From NCBI RefSeq assembly GCF_051433195.1, contig NZ_JBHMFT010000001.1:248001-312000 (forward strand): DNA of 64,000 nucleotides. Reading direction: 5' to 3'. The stretch's first letter is position 1. Every line of letters begins with the position of its first letter. Both the position numbers and the translations under genes were made by a program. Under the pieces are notes generated by a model. It searched no databases and was not told where the DNA came from. It was given only the letters and a program-made list of their open reading frames with translations. Positions 8,172 to 17,693 of this stretch are shown here, in pieces. Source of the DNA: Falsiroseomonas sp051433195. GTDB taxonomy: Bacteria; Pseudomonadota; Alphaproteobacteria; Acetobacterales; Acetobacteraceae.

Positions 8172-9101
8172 ATGAGCGCCGTCGTCGGCCAGGAAGCGCC
8201 TCCCCGGGATCCCGCGAAGGACAAGGTGGAGACACCGTTCCAGCGCTTCGTCTCGGAGTTCTTCGAATCCAAGCTGGCGGTCGGCGGGCTGGTGGTGATC
8301 TCCATCATCATCCTGGTGGCGATCCTGGCGCCCTTCATCTCGCCGCAAAATCCCTACGACCTCGCCGTGCTCGACATCATGGATGGGCGGCTGGAGCCGG
8401 GCGAGAAATCCGGCGACGGCGCCACCACCTTCTGGCTCGGCACGGACGACCAGGGGCGGGACATGCTGTCCGGCATCATGTACGGGCTGCGCATCTCGCT
8501 CACGGTGGGCGCCGGGTCGGCGCTGATCGCGTGCCTGGTCGGCGCCTCGCTCGGCCTCGCGGCCGCCTATGCCGGCGGCAAGACCGACAGCCTCATCATG
8601 CGCATCGTCGACCTGCAGCTGTCCTTCCCCTCCATCCTCGTCGCGCTGATGATCCTGGCCTTCCTCGGCAAGTCGGTGACCAACGTGGTCATCGCGATCG
8701 TCGTGGTGGAATGGGCCTACTACGCGCGGACGGTGCGCGGCACGGCGCTGGTGGAACGCCGGCGCGAATACATCGAGGCGGCGGAATGCCTGGCGCTGCC
8801 GCGCTACCGCATCCTGTTCCGCCACCTGCTGCCGAACTGCCTGCCGCCGCTGATCGTCATCGGCACCATGCAGGTGGCGCGCGCCATCGCGCTGGAGGCG
8901 ACGCTGTCCTTCCTCGGCCTCGGCGTGCCGATCACCGAGCCGTCGCTGGGCCTGCTGATCGCCAATGGCTATGAATACATGCTGTCCGGAAAATACTGGA
9001 TTTCCTTCTATCCGGGCATCGCGCTGCTGGTGACGATCGTCGCCATCAACCTGGTCGGCGACCAGTTGCGCGACGTGCTGAACCCGCGGCTGCAGAAGTA
9101 A
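8172..9101 (+). CDS. ABC transporter permease, DppC type
   Basis: A 309-residue inner-membrane permease, second of the pair. An N-terminal cytoplasmic segment of about 35 residues precedes the first helix, which is typical of DppC. The periplasmic part carries FWLGTDDQGRDMLSG, the family signature, and the EAA loop is EAAECLALPRYRILFRHLLP. It pairs with the upstream permease to form the channel. The first ATPase gene follows after eight bases. Confidence 0.92.
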   Translation: MSAVVGQEAPPRDPAKDKVETPFQRFVSEFFESKLAVGGLVVISIIILVAILAPFISPQNPYDLAVLDIMDGRLEPGEKSGDGATTFWLGTDDQGRDMLSGIMYGLRISLTVGAGSALIACLVGASLGLAAAYAGGKTDSLIMRIVDLQLSFPSILVALMILAFLGKSVTNVVIAIVVVEWAYYARTVRGTALVERRREYIEAAECLALPRYRILFRHLLPNCLPPLIVIGTMQVARAIALEATLSFLGLGVPITEPSLGLLIANGYEYMLSGKYWISFYPGIALLVTIVAINLVGDQLRDVLNPRLQK

Positions 9102-9109
9102 GGTTGGGA

Positions 9110-10116
9110 ATGGTCGAACCGTTGATCTCGGATGCCGCGCTGACGCCGACGCTGGAAGTGCGGAACCTGCGGACGCATTTCTTCACGCGCGGCGGCGTGG
9201 TGAAGGCGGTGGATGATGTCTCCTTCACCGTGGGCCGCGGCAAGGTGCTGGGGCTGGTGGGCGAAAGCGGCTCCGGCAAGACCGTGACGGGCTTCTCCAT
9301 CATGGGCCTGGTCGACCCGCCCGGCCGCCTCGTCGGCGGATCGATCCTGTTCAAGGGCCAGGACCTGGCGAAGCTGTCCGAGGAGGAGATGCGGAACCTG
9401 CGCGGCAACCGCATTGCCATGATCTTCCAGGACCCGATGATGACGCTGAACCCGGTCCTGCGCATCGACACGCAGATGATCGAGACGGTGCAGGCGCATG
9501 AGAAGGTTTCCGACGCCGAAGCCCGTGCCCGGTCGCGCGATGCGCTCGGCATGGTCGGCATCCCGTCCCCGGATGAGCGCCTGAAATCCTACCCGCACCA
9601 GTTCTCCGGCGGCATGCGCCAGCGCGTCGCCATCGCCATCGCGCTGCTGCACCGGCCCGACCTGATCGTGGCGGACGAGCCGACGACGGCGCTCGACGTC
9701 ACCATCCAGGGGCAGATCCTGGCGGAGGTGCAGAAGCTGTGCGCCACCACCGGCACCTCCATGCTGTGGATCACGCACGACCTGTCGGTGGTCGCCGGCC
9801 TCGCGGACGATATCGCCGTGATGTATGCTGGCCGCGTCGTCGAACATGGCGACGTCGGCGAGGTGCTGGATGCGCCGCTGCATCCCTACACCCACGGCCT
9901 GATCGGCAGCGTGCCGTCCCGCAACAAGCGCGGCGTGCCGCTGCGGCAGATCCCGGGCATGACACCTTCGCTGCTCAACCTGCCGGAAGGCTGTTCCTTC
10001 CGCACCCGCTGCCCGCGCGCGGCGGCGGATTGCGTGGTGATGCCGGAACTGCATGGCTGGCTGCCGGGCCGCCTGGCGCGCTGCCACCACCCGCATCTCG
10101 AGGAGGTGGCGACGGC

Positions 10117-10120
<4 letters not shown>
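9110..10120 (+). CDS. ABC transporter ATP-binding protein, DppD type
   Basis: A 336-residue ATPase that powers the dipeptide-type importer. Walker A GESGSGKT is at residues 51-58, Q-loop at FQDP (106-109), signature FSGGMRQR at 165-172 and Walker B LIVADE at 185-190. The C-terminal oligopeptide-transporter extension contains the clustered cysteines of CSFRTRCPRAAADC, which in several relatives bind an iron-sulfur cluster. The ATG at 9110 is used; a TTG six bases upstream is also in frame. The stop overlaps the next start as ATGA. Confidence 0.92.
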
Positions 10121-11150
<1,030 letters not shown>

Positions 11151-11154
<4 letters not shown>

Positions 11155-11747
11155 TCCCGCCATTCCGCGCACAATGGGAAAGCCGCGGCCTGGTCGCGGA
11201 CTTCCTGGCGGGGCGTGACGCGGCGACGGACCCGCGCTGGGCCACGAGCGGCGCAGAAGACCAGGGTGAATATGCGCGCTGGGCCGAACACCTCTGCGGC
11301 TGCGCCTGCCTGCAGATGGTGCTCGGTGCGCTCGGCCGCCCGGTGCCGCCGATCCATCAGGTGCGGCGCGGCGTGCAGGCGGCGGGCGGCTATGTCGAGA
11401 CGCCCGAGGGCATCCGCGGCCTGATCTACGCCGGCGCCGTCACCTGGCTGGCAGGGCAGGGCATCCCGGCGCGCATCCTGTTGGAACAGTCGGCGCAGGA
11501 TGTGGCCCGGCTTGTCGAGGCGCCGGCCAGACTGTTCATCGCCTCCGTCCACCCCGGCATCCGGCGACCGGAGACGCCGCCGCCCGCGCGGGGCGGGCAC
11601 CTGGTGCTGGTCTTCGGCCTGGACGCGGCGGGCGCGCTGCGCCTGCACAACCCCTCCGGCGACAGCCCCGCGACGCAGGCGGATGCGCGCCTTCCGGTCG
11701 CGCAGTTCCAGGACTTCTTCGCCGGGCGCGGCATCCTGGTCGGCTGA
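11151..11747 (+). CDS. C39-like cysteine peptidase domain protein, probable CTG start
   Basis: The reading frame is open from the dppF stop region to 11747. Residues 47-58 read HLCGCACLQMVL, the catalytic Cys region of the C39_2 peptidase-like family, and further on GGHLVLVFGLD and LHNPSGD supply the likely His and Asn/Asp. The first in-frame ATG (11316) comes after the catalytic cysteine, so a protein starting there would be dead. No ATG, GTG or TTG exists upstream in frame near the gene start. A CTG at 11151 overlaps the dppF TGA as CTGA, copying the ATGA coupling used elsewhere in the operon, and gives 198 residues. Alternative: a decayed gene that lost its start. Function in or beside the importer is unknown. 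Confidence 0.6.
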
Positions 11748-11911
11748 GAGACCGTTTGAGAATACCGGGCGGGTCGGCTCCGCGGGTCTTTTCCGCCCCT
11801 GGGGCGTCGTCGAACTTGCCGATGCAACCAGCATCGGCGGCGTCCGCCTTCTGCCAGGGACGCAAAATACCCTGCGGATCCTCAGCCGCCGGCATTCTCA
11901 AACGCTCTCCG
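11748..11911. repeat. Fold-back element: ~160-bp imperfect palindrome
   Basis: The two halves are inverted copies of each other. The outer arms share CGTTTGAGAAT (11753-11763) and ATTCTCAAACG (11894-11904), flanked by GAGAG and CTCTC. Inner parts still match (CTCCGC, GGGT, TTTT, CCCTGG against their complements). The centre is a perfect 8-bp hairpin, GCCGATGC-AACCA-GCATCGGC (11818-11838). It fills the whole space between two convergent gene ends. It could be a miniature inverted-repeat element, a large bidirectional terminator or a structured RNA. No gene lies inside. Confidence 0.7.
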
Positions 11912-11918
11912 AGGCCGG

Positions 11919-12425
11919 TCAGGTCCGCTTGGTCTCCGGCGCGCTGCCGCGGCCGCGGCCGGGCGGGTCGGAGGGATCGCTGTCCGAGGGACCGGCGGCA
12001 GGCGGGCGGCTGCCGCCACGACCACGACCCGGCGCGTCGGAGGGGTCGCTATCCGTCGCGCCGGCAGGCGCCCGGTTGCCGCCGCGGCCGCGGCCCGGCG
12101 GGTCGGACGGGTCGCTGTCGGACACGCCGGCGCGCGGGCGGTTGCCGCCGCGGCCACCACCCGGCGGGTCGTTCGGGTCGCTGTCGGAGACGCCGCTGCG
12201 CGGACGGTTGCCGCCGCGCCCCGCGCCCGGCTCATCCGAAGGGTCGCTATCGGTCAGGCCGCTGCGCGCCGGGGGCGTGGGCGTACTGCCCTTTGCGCCC
12301 GGCAGGCCGCCGCCACCGGATTTGCTGCCCTGCGCCAGGCCGGCAGCCGGCGTGGCGGCGACGCCCGCGGTGGCGACCCGCAGCACCAGCAGGCGTCGGC
12401 CGAGAAACCCATCGGATGCAGACAT
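11919..12425 (-). CDS. Exported protein with five 22-residue acidic/Gly-Arg repeats
   Basis: A 168-residue protein. The start at 12425 has GGAGG with good spacing and gives a signal-peptide-like N-terminus (FLGRRLLVLRVATAGVAATPAAGLAQG). After a Gly/Ser linker come five tandem units of about 22 residues following [RP][SA]G-x-[ST]-DSDPSD-x-PG-x-GRGGNRP, encoded by roughly 66-bp DNA repeats from about 12266 down to 11937. The repeats alternate an acidic DSDPSD patch with a basic, glycine-rich GRGGNR patch, so the mature protein is likely disordered. I do not recognise a named family. Possible roles are cation binding or cell-surface packing, but no evidence decides. It is transcribed toward the fold-back element. 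Confidence 0.65.
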   Translation of the reverse strand: MSASDGFLGRRLLVLRVATAGVAATPAAGLAQGSKSGGGGLPGAKGSTPTPPARSGLTDSDPSDEPGAGRGGNRPRSGVSDSDPNDPPGGGRGGNRPRAGVSDSDPSDPPGRGRGGNRAPAGATDSDPSDAPGRGRGGSRPPAAGPSDSDPSDPPGRGRGSAPETKRT

Positions 12426-12558
12426 GCGGCGTTCCTCCATCGGGTCATGTTCGCGGCGCGGCGGGGGTTCCACAAGGGGTTCGCATGTCGCCTCTGTTTC
12501 GACGCTGGACACACTTTCAGTGCTTGCGTTCATGTTCTCATTATGTTCCAGTCACCCC

Positions 12559-12747
12559 ATGAGCACAGCAACCTTCCCCCTCCGTCCGGAGATCCCCGCA
12601 GACCTCCGCATCCCGCCCCGCCCGCGCGTGCTGCACGCGCCCCTTGCCCGGGAGCCCCTGTGGCGGGAGGCGATGCGCTGGTCGACCCTCGCGCTGTCCG
12701 CCAGCCTGGTGGCGGGCGAGGTGGCGCTGGCTTTGTTCGGGCCCTGA
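12559..12747 (+). CDS. Small single-helix membrane protein, hypothetical
   Basis: A 62-residue frame starting at an ATG, with a Pro/Arg-rich cytoplasmic part (PLRPEIPADLRIPPRPRVL) and one C-terminal hydrophobic helix (STLALSASLVAGEVALALF). It ends two bases before the stop of the convergent sensor kinase and leaves a normal-size divergent promoter space of 133 bases to the repeat protein, which supports a real gene. There is no clear ribosome site. It resembles in layout, not in sequence, the 59-residue protein at 58107. Confidence 0.45.
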   Translation: MSTATFPLRPEIPADLRIPPRPRVLHAPLAREPLWREAMRWSTLALSASLVAGEVALALFGP

Positions 12748-12749
12748 TC

Positions 12750-14093
12750 TCAGACCGGTATGGTGGCGATGGCCGCGATGCCGCCCTGCGGCCGGTTGCG
12801 CAGCACCACGTCGCCGCCATGGGCGCGGAAGATGTTGCGGGCGATGGGCAGGCCGAGGCCGGTGCCGCCGGTTTCCCGGTTCCGGCTTTCCTCCAGCCGG
12901 CGGAAGGGCTGGAACACCGTCTCCAGATCCGCCTCCGGCACGCCCGGCCCGTCGTCTTCCACCGCGATCCGTATGCTGCCCGCGACGGGCGGCGCCAGGG
13001 CCAGCCGGGCGGACCCGCCATAGATCACCGCATTGGCGACCAGGTTGGCCAGCGCCCGCTTCAGGGACCCCGGCCGCGCCGCGACGGTCAGGTGTTCAGG
13101 CCCCTCATAGGTGATGCTGTCGGCATGGTCTGGCCGCGCATCCGCGGCCTCGTCCAGCACGGTGCGGCACAGGGACGCCAGGTCGACGGGCACGGAGGGC
13201 TCCCGCGTCGAATCATCCCGCGCGAAGGCCAGCGTGGCGGCGATCATCGCCTCCATCTCGTCGAGGTCGGCCAGCATCTTCCGGCGCTGTTCGTCATCGT
13301 CCAGGAACTCGGCGCGCAGCTTCAGGCGGGTGATCGGCGTCTTCAAATCGTGGCCGATGGCCGCCAGCATCTGCGTGCGGTCGCCGACGAAGCGGCGGAT
13401 GCGCTCGGCCATGGTGTTGAAGGCGCGGGCGGCGGTGGCGACCTCGGCCGGGCCGGTCTCCGGCAGCGGGGTCGCATTCACGTCGCGGCCGAGCCGGTCC
13501 GCCGCGGCCGCCAGCGCCGCCACCGGCCGGGTCAGTCGCCGCACCGCCCACAGCGTCAGCGCCACGGCGGCCAGCGTCATCAGCACGAAGGCAACCAGGA
13601 AGGTCTCGGAATGCCAGGGCCGCGGCGGCGGCATTTCCAGCCGCAGGTTCAGCCAGCCCTGGTCCGGGAAGCGCAGGCTGACCATCAGCCGACCCGGGTG
13701 GCGGTCCGTCGCGATCAGGACCTCCCGCGGGCGAAAGCGCGGCGGGGCGTGGCGCAGGCCATCCAGCCGCAGCAGGCGGATCAGCTGCGGCGGCGGTGGC
13801 GGAAAGCCGGGCTTCGCCAGCGCGTCGTCATCCACCGTGAGCGACAGCCCCGGCGGCATGTCGAGGTCATCCACCAGCCCGCGGCGCCGCTCCGGCGCCA
13901 CCTGCAGCAGGCTGCGCCAGGCGCCGTAGGACCGCTGGGAGATCTCCCGCGCCTGCTGGAAGCGCTGCAAATCCACGCGGTCCAGCGCATGGATGGTCAG
14001 GCCCGCCACCTGCACCAGGATCAGGCCGGTCAGCAGCACCAGCGCGGTGCGCCCCGCGAGGGTCTGGGGCCAGAGCCATCGCAGCCAGCGCAT
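12750..14093 (-). CDS. Two-component sensor histidine kinase
   Basis: A 447-residue membrane sensor kinase that phosphorylates the OmpR-type regulator encoded just upstream. Helix 1 is about residues 15-35, then a periplasmic sensor of about 125 residues, helix 2 (165-183), HAMP (about 185-238), HisKA with His248 in AAIGHDLKTPITRLK, and an HATPase domain with N, G1 (EDDGPGVP) and G2 (GTGLGLPIA) boxes. The layout is EnvZ/RstB-like. The signal is unknown; the sensor is Arg/Pro-rich and lacks a recognisable ligand domain. The gene follows its regulator with a six-base gap, so both are cotranscribed. Confidence 0.92.
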   Translation of the reverse strand: MRWLRWLWPQTLAGRTALVLLTGLILVQVAGLTIHALDRVDLQRFQQAREISQRSYGAWRSLLQVAPERRRGLVDDLDMPPGLSLTVDDDALAKPGFPPPPPQLIRLLRLDGLRHAPPRFRPREVLIATDRHPGRLMVSLRFPDQGWLNLRLEMPPPRPWHSETFLVAFVLMTLAAVALTLWAVRRLTRPVAALAAAADRLGRDVNATPLPETGPAEVATAARAFNTMAERIRRFVGDRTQMLAAIGHDLKTPITRLKLRAEFLDDDEQRRKMLADLDEMEAMIAATLAFARDDSTREPSVPVDLASLCRTVLDEAADARPDHADSITYEGPEHLTVAARPGSLKRALANLVANAVIYGGSARLALAPPVAGSIRIAVEDDGPGVPEADLETVFQPFRRLEESRNRETGGTGLGLPIARNIFRAHGGDVVLRNRPQGGIAAIATIPV

Positions 14094-14099
14094 CCCGGC

Positions 14100-14828
14100 T
14101 CAGCTGCGTTCGACGGTGGCGGACAGCACGTAGCCACCGCCGCGCACGGTCTTGATGACCTGCGGGTTGCGGCCGTCATCCTCCAGCTTGCGGCGGAGGC
14201 GGGACACTGCCACGTCGATGGCGCGGTCGAACGGCCCGGCCTGCCGGCCGCGCAGCAGGTCCATCAGCATGTCGCGCGTCAGCACCCGGTTCGGGCGTTC
14301 CACCAGCACCATCAGCAACTCGTACTCGCCGCCGGTCAGCGGCACCTCCGCGCCCTGCGGGTTGACCAGGCGGCGGCGCGTCGGCTCCAGCACCCAGCCG
14401 GCGAAGCGCAGGATGCGGGCGGGCGGTTCCTGGGAGGGTCCGGTGCTGCTGTCGGCGGTGGCGCGGCGCAGCACGGCGCGGATGCGGGCCAGCAATTCGC
14501 GCGGGTTGAAGGGCTTTGCCACATAGTCGTCGGCGCCGAGTTCCAGCCCGACGATGCGGTCCGTATCCTCCCCCATCGCGGTCAGCATGACGATCGGCAC
14601 CTCGGATTGCGTGCGCAGCCAGCGGGCCAGGTCGAGCCCGGATTCGCCCGGCATCATGAGGTCCAGCACCACCAGGTGGTAGCGGCCGAGCGGCCAGAGC
14701 TTCCGCGCCTCCCGCGCATCGCGGGCCACGGTGACGCGCAGCGATTGCTTCTCGAGGAACTTGCCGAGCAGTTCACGAATTTCACGGTCGTCGTCGACGA
14801 CGAGGATGTGGGGGGCGGTGGCGTCCAT
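14100..14828 (-). CDS. OmpR-family response regulator
   Basis: A 242-residue regulator: receiver domain (residues about 7-120) with acidic pair DDD near 12-14, phospho-acceptor D56 in VVLDLMMPG, and switch lysine in YVAKPFNP, then an OmpR-type winged helix (about 140-238) ending in KTVRGGGYVLSATVE. The ATG at 14828 is chosen because the receiver starts immediately after; the frame is open far upstream but without domain homology. Phosphorylated by the downstream kinase. The 240 bases upstream, shared with a divergent glycosylase gene, contain GCAACG-AAG-CGTTGC (14911-14925), a possible but unproven binding site. Confidence 0.93.
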   Translation of the reverse strand: MDATAPHILVVDDDREIRELLGKFLEKQSLRVTVARDAREARKLWPLGRYHLVVLDLMMPGESGLDLARWLRTQSEVPIVMLTAMGEDTDRIVGLELGADDYVAKPFNPRELLARIRAVLRRATADSSTGPSQEPPARILRFAGWVLEPTRRRLVNPQGAEVPLTGGEYELLMVLVERPNRVLTRDMLMDLLRGRQAGPFDRAIDVAVSRLRRKLEDDGRNPQVIKTVRGGGYVLSATVERS

Positions 14829-15068
14829 GGCCGTAACATAGTGCGGCGCGGGCCGGCACCTAACGCCGATTGGCAGATGAATGTTGCAGCATGTGACGGG
14901 CGCGGCCGCGGCAACGAAGCGTTGCAATTCAGGTGGTTCCAGACCCTTGGACGGTGGCTGCGTCGGGGCAAATTGCAGGGGGCAGGACGCTGGCCCGGCA
15001 CGGCCCCGATGGGGCCACGGGGCCACCCCCCTCCCGGCCCGGGCTGGCGTGCTGTAGTGGCGGCGGGG

Positions 15069-15791
15069 ATGAGCCCCCCTCCTGCATCCCCGCCGCCGAA
15101 CTTCCCCGCGGGCCCTGCCTGGGCGCGGCAGGCGGTGGCGGCGCTGGTCGCGGCGGACCCCGACCTCGCGGCGATCGAGGCGGCGGCCGGTCCGCTGCCC
15201 TGGCGGTCGCGCCCGGCCGGCTTCGGCGGGCTGCTGCGCACCATCTGCGGGCAGCAGATCTCGAACCAGGCGGCGGGCGCCATCTGGCGGCGGCTTTCCG
15301 CCATTCCAGGCGCGCTGGACCCGGCCGGTCTGGTGGCCATGGAGGATGACGTGCTGTGCGGCGTCGGCGGCCTGTCGCGGCCGAAGGCGGCGCATGCGCG
15401 GGCGCTGGCGGCGGCCTGCCTCGACGGATCGCTGCGCCTGGACCGGCTGGGGGCGATGGCGGATGAGGAGGCGGTGGCGCACCTGTCCGCCGTGCGCGGC
15501 CTCGGGCGCTGGACTTCGGAGGTGCACCTGCTGTTCGCGCATGACCGGCCCGACATCTTCCCGAGCGGCGACATCGCGCTCGCCGCCAGCGTCGCGCAGT
15601 TGAAGCGGCTGCAGGTGCGGCCGGCGCCGAAGGAGCTGGCGCGGATCGCGCTGGCCTGGGCGCCCTGGCGCGGCGTGGCGGCGCGGCTGTTCTGGCATCA
15701 TTGGCGGCACGTCACGGGCCGTCCGATCATCGAGGATGATCCGGCGGCCGCATTGCCCGCGCCGGCCGGTGGCGGCACGCTGCCCGCATGA
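15069..15791 (+). CDS. DNA-3-methyladenine glycosylase II, AlkA-like
   Basis: Removes alkylated purines from DNA to start base-excision repair. The 240-residue product has the HhH-GPD fold: LLRTICGQQISNQAAGAIWRR is the conserved helix after the entry segment, the helix-hairpin-helix is LSAVRGLGRWTSEVHLLF, and the catalytic Asp is in IFPSGDIAL. The C-terminal WAPWRGVAARLFWHHWR is typical of AlkA. The short form lacks the N-terminal AlkA_N domain. The start is the ATG at 15069. The stop overlaps the aminotransferase start as ATGA, so the two are coupled though functionally unrelated. Confidence 0.88.
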   Translation: MSPPPASPPPNFPAGPAWARQAVAALVAADPDLAAIEAAAGPLPWRSRPAGFGGLLRTICGQQISNQAAGAIWRRLSAIPGALDPAGLVAMEDDVLCGVGGLSRPKAAHARALAAACLDGSLRLDRLGAMADEEAVAHLSAVRGLGRWTSEVHLLFAHDRPDIFPSGDIALAASVAQLKRLQVRPAPKELARIALAWAPWRGVAARLFWHHWRHVTGRPIIEDDPAAALPAPAGGGTLPA

Positions 15792-16954
15792 ACCTCTCCG
15801 CCCGCCTTCGCGAAACCGCCGAGCCACCGATCCCCGCCGCCCGCGCCTGGGCCGCGCGCTATGCCGGCGGCGCCGGGCCGGCGCTGGACCTGACGCAGGC
15901 GGTGCCGGGCTACCCGCCGCCGCCGGAGTTGCTCGTGCGGCTGGCGCAGGCCGCCGGCAGCCGGGACTGCGCCGGCTATGGCGCCATCGACGGCGACCCG
16001 CCGCTGCGCAAGGCGCTGGCCGACGACATGTCCGCCGTCTACCGCGCCGGTATCAAGGCCGCCGACATCGCGATTACCGCCGGCTGCAACCTCGCCTTCG
16101 CCATGACCATGGCAGTGCTCGCCGAGCCCGGTGAGGCGGTGATGCTGCCGGCGCCCTGGTACTTCAACCACCAGATGGCGCTGACGATGCAGGGCGTTCG
16201 CGCCGTGCCGCTGCCGACCCGGCCGGAGAACGGCTTCGTGCCGGACCCTGCGGAGACCGCCGCGCTGATGGACGCACACCCGGTCCGTGCCCTGGTCCTG
16301 GTCTCGCCCAACAACCCGACCGGTGCCGTCTATCCCGCCGCGGTGATCCAGGAATTTTCCGAGATTTGCCGGGCGCGCGGTACCTGGCTGGTGCTGGACG
16401 AGACCTACCGGGACTTCCTGACGCCGGAGCAGTCGCCGCCGCACGGGCTGTTCGGCGACCCGTCGTGGCGCGACGGGCTGGTCCACCTGTATTCGTTCTC
16501 GAAGGCGTATTGCGTGCCGGGACACCGGATCGGCGCCATCGCGGCGGGGCCGGCCTTCCGCGCGCAACTCGCCAAGGCGCTGGACACCTGGCAGATCTGC
16601 CCGGCGCGGCCGGCGCAGGAGGCCCTGGCCTGGGCGGTGTCGGGGCTGCTTGAATGGCGCGAAGGGAACCGTTTGCTGATGGCGGACCGCGCCAAGCTGT
16701 TCCGCGCTGCCGTGGCGCAGCTTCCGGGCTGGCGGCTCGACGCCATCGGCACCTACTTCGCCTATCTCCGCCTGCCGGAGGGGGCGCCGGATGCGTTGGA
16801 ATCCGCGGAACTGCTGGCCTCGACCCAGGGGCTGATGACGCTGCCCGGCCCCTTCTTCGGCCCCGGCCAGCAGCGCCACCTCCGCCTCGCCTTCGCCAAT
16901 GCGGGGGCGGAGGTGCTGGCCCAGGTGCCGGGGCGGCTGGCAGCGCTGGGCTGA
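15788..16954 (+). CDS. Class I/II PLP-dependent aminotransferase
   Basis: A 388-residue fold-type I aminotransferase. It shows the substrate-side GYGAIDGDPPLRKALA, the cofactor motif ITAGCNLAFA, SPNNPTGAVYP with the conserved Asn, the Asp-Tyr pair in VLDETYRDF, and the Schiff-base lysine in LYSFSKAYCVPGHRIG. Relatives act on aspartate, tyrosine or other amino acids; the substrate here is not determined. The N-terminus starts at the ATGA overlap with the glycosylase gene. Followed after 37 bases by a FrnE-like oxidoreductase. Confidence 0.88.
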   Translation: MNLSARLRETAEPPIPAARAWAARYAGGAGPALDLTQAVPGYPPPPELLVRLAQAAGSRDCAGYGAIDGDPPLRKALADDMSAVYRAGIKAADIAITAGCNLAFAMTMAVLAEPGEAVMLPAPWYFNHQMALTMQGVRAVPLPTRPENGFVPDPAETAALMDAHPVRALVLVSPNNPTGAVYPAAVIQEFSEICRARGTWLVLDETYRDFLTPEQSPPHGLFGDPSWRDGLVHLYSFSKAYCVPGHRIGAIAAGPAFRAQLAKALDTWQICPARPAQEALAWAVSGLLEWREGNRLLMADRAKLFRAAVAQLPGWRLDAIGTYFAYLRLPEGAPDALESAELLASTQGLMTLPGPFFGPGQQRHLRLAFANAGAEVLAQVPGRLAALG

Positions 16955-16991
16955 ACCTCCCATATCCGCGGCAGCAGGAGAGAGAACCGCC

Positions 16992-17663
16992 ATGACCCAG
17001 CCCGTCCGCACGCTCGACATCGTCTCCGACGCGATCTGCCCCTGGTGCTGGATCGGCAAGCGGAACATGGAAGCCGCGCTGGCCGATCTGGCCACGGACG
17101 GCCTGCGCTTCGCCATCCGCTGGCGCCCCTTCCAGCTCAACCCGGACATGCCGGAGGAAGGGGTCGAGCGCGCCACCTACCGCGCCCGGAAATTCGGCTC
17201 CGAGGCGCGGGGGCGGGAGCTGGATGCGAATGTGGCGGAGGCCGGCCGCGCCGCCGGGCTGGAATTCCGCCACGACCGCATGCTGCGCACCCCCAGCACC
17301 GTCCGGGCGCACCGCGTCATCCGCATGGCGGAGGCCGCCGGCGTGCAGGATGCGGTGGTGGAAGCGCTGTTCCGCGGCTACTTCCAGGAAGGCCAGGACA
17401 TCGGGGACATCCTGGTGCTGGCGACGCTGGCCGATGGCGCCGGGCTCGACTCCGTCGCCGTCACCACGATGCTGCGCGGCGAGGAGCACCTGGCGGAGGT
17501 GCTGGCGGAGGATGCCGCCGCGCGGCAGGGCGGCATCTCCGGCGTGCCGTCCTTCCTGATGGACCGGCACCTGCTGTTCAGCGGCGCCATGCCGCCGCCG
17601 CGCATGGCGGAGGCGTTCCGGCGCGCCGATGGCATCCTGGCGGCCCGCGCCGCGGCGGCGTAA
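16992..17663 (+). CDS. DsbA-family oxidoreductase, FrnE-like
   Basis: A 223-residue thioredoxin-fold protein of the FrnE/2-hydroxychromene-2-carboxylate-isomerase-like subfamily. It starts directly with the fold (LDIVSDAICPWCWIGK), with active-site C16-P-W-C19, and ends with the cis-proline motif GVPSFLMD. There is no signal peptide, so it acts in the cytoplasm, probably in disulfide exchange. A good ribosome site (AGGAGAG) precedes the ATG at 16992. Context with aminotransferase and lemA is not informative. Confidence 0.88.
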   Translation: MTQPVRTLDIVSDAICPWCWIGKRNMEAALADLATDGLRFAIRWRPFQLNPDMPEEGVERATYRARKFGSEARGRELDANVAEAGRAAGLEFRHDRMLRTPSTVRAHRVIRMAEAAGVQDAVVEALFRGYFQEGQDIGDILVLATLADGAGLDSVAVTTMLRGEEHLAEVLAEDAAARQGGISGVPSFLMDRHLLFSGAMPPPRMAEAFRRADGILAARAAAA

Positions 17664-17693
17664 CGTCCCCGGCTTCCGGATGGGGGTCGCCGC

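Noticed and set aside
11937..12266. CRISPR array
   Set aside because: The repeats are contiguous 66-bp coding units with no unique spacers.
12447..15791. An uninterrupted 1114-codon forward frame
   Set aside because: Most of it runs antisense to the sensor kinase and response regulator, which have full domain sets; only its last 240 codons (glycosylase) are real. High GC removes stop codons in shadow frames.
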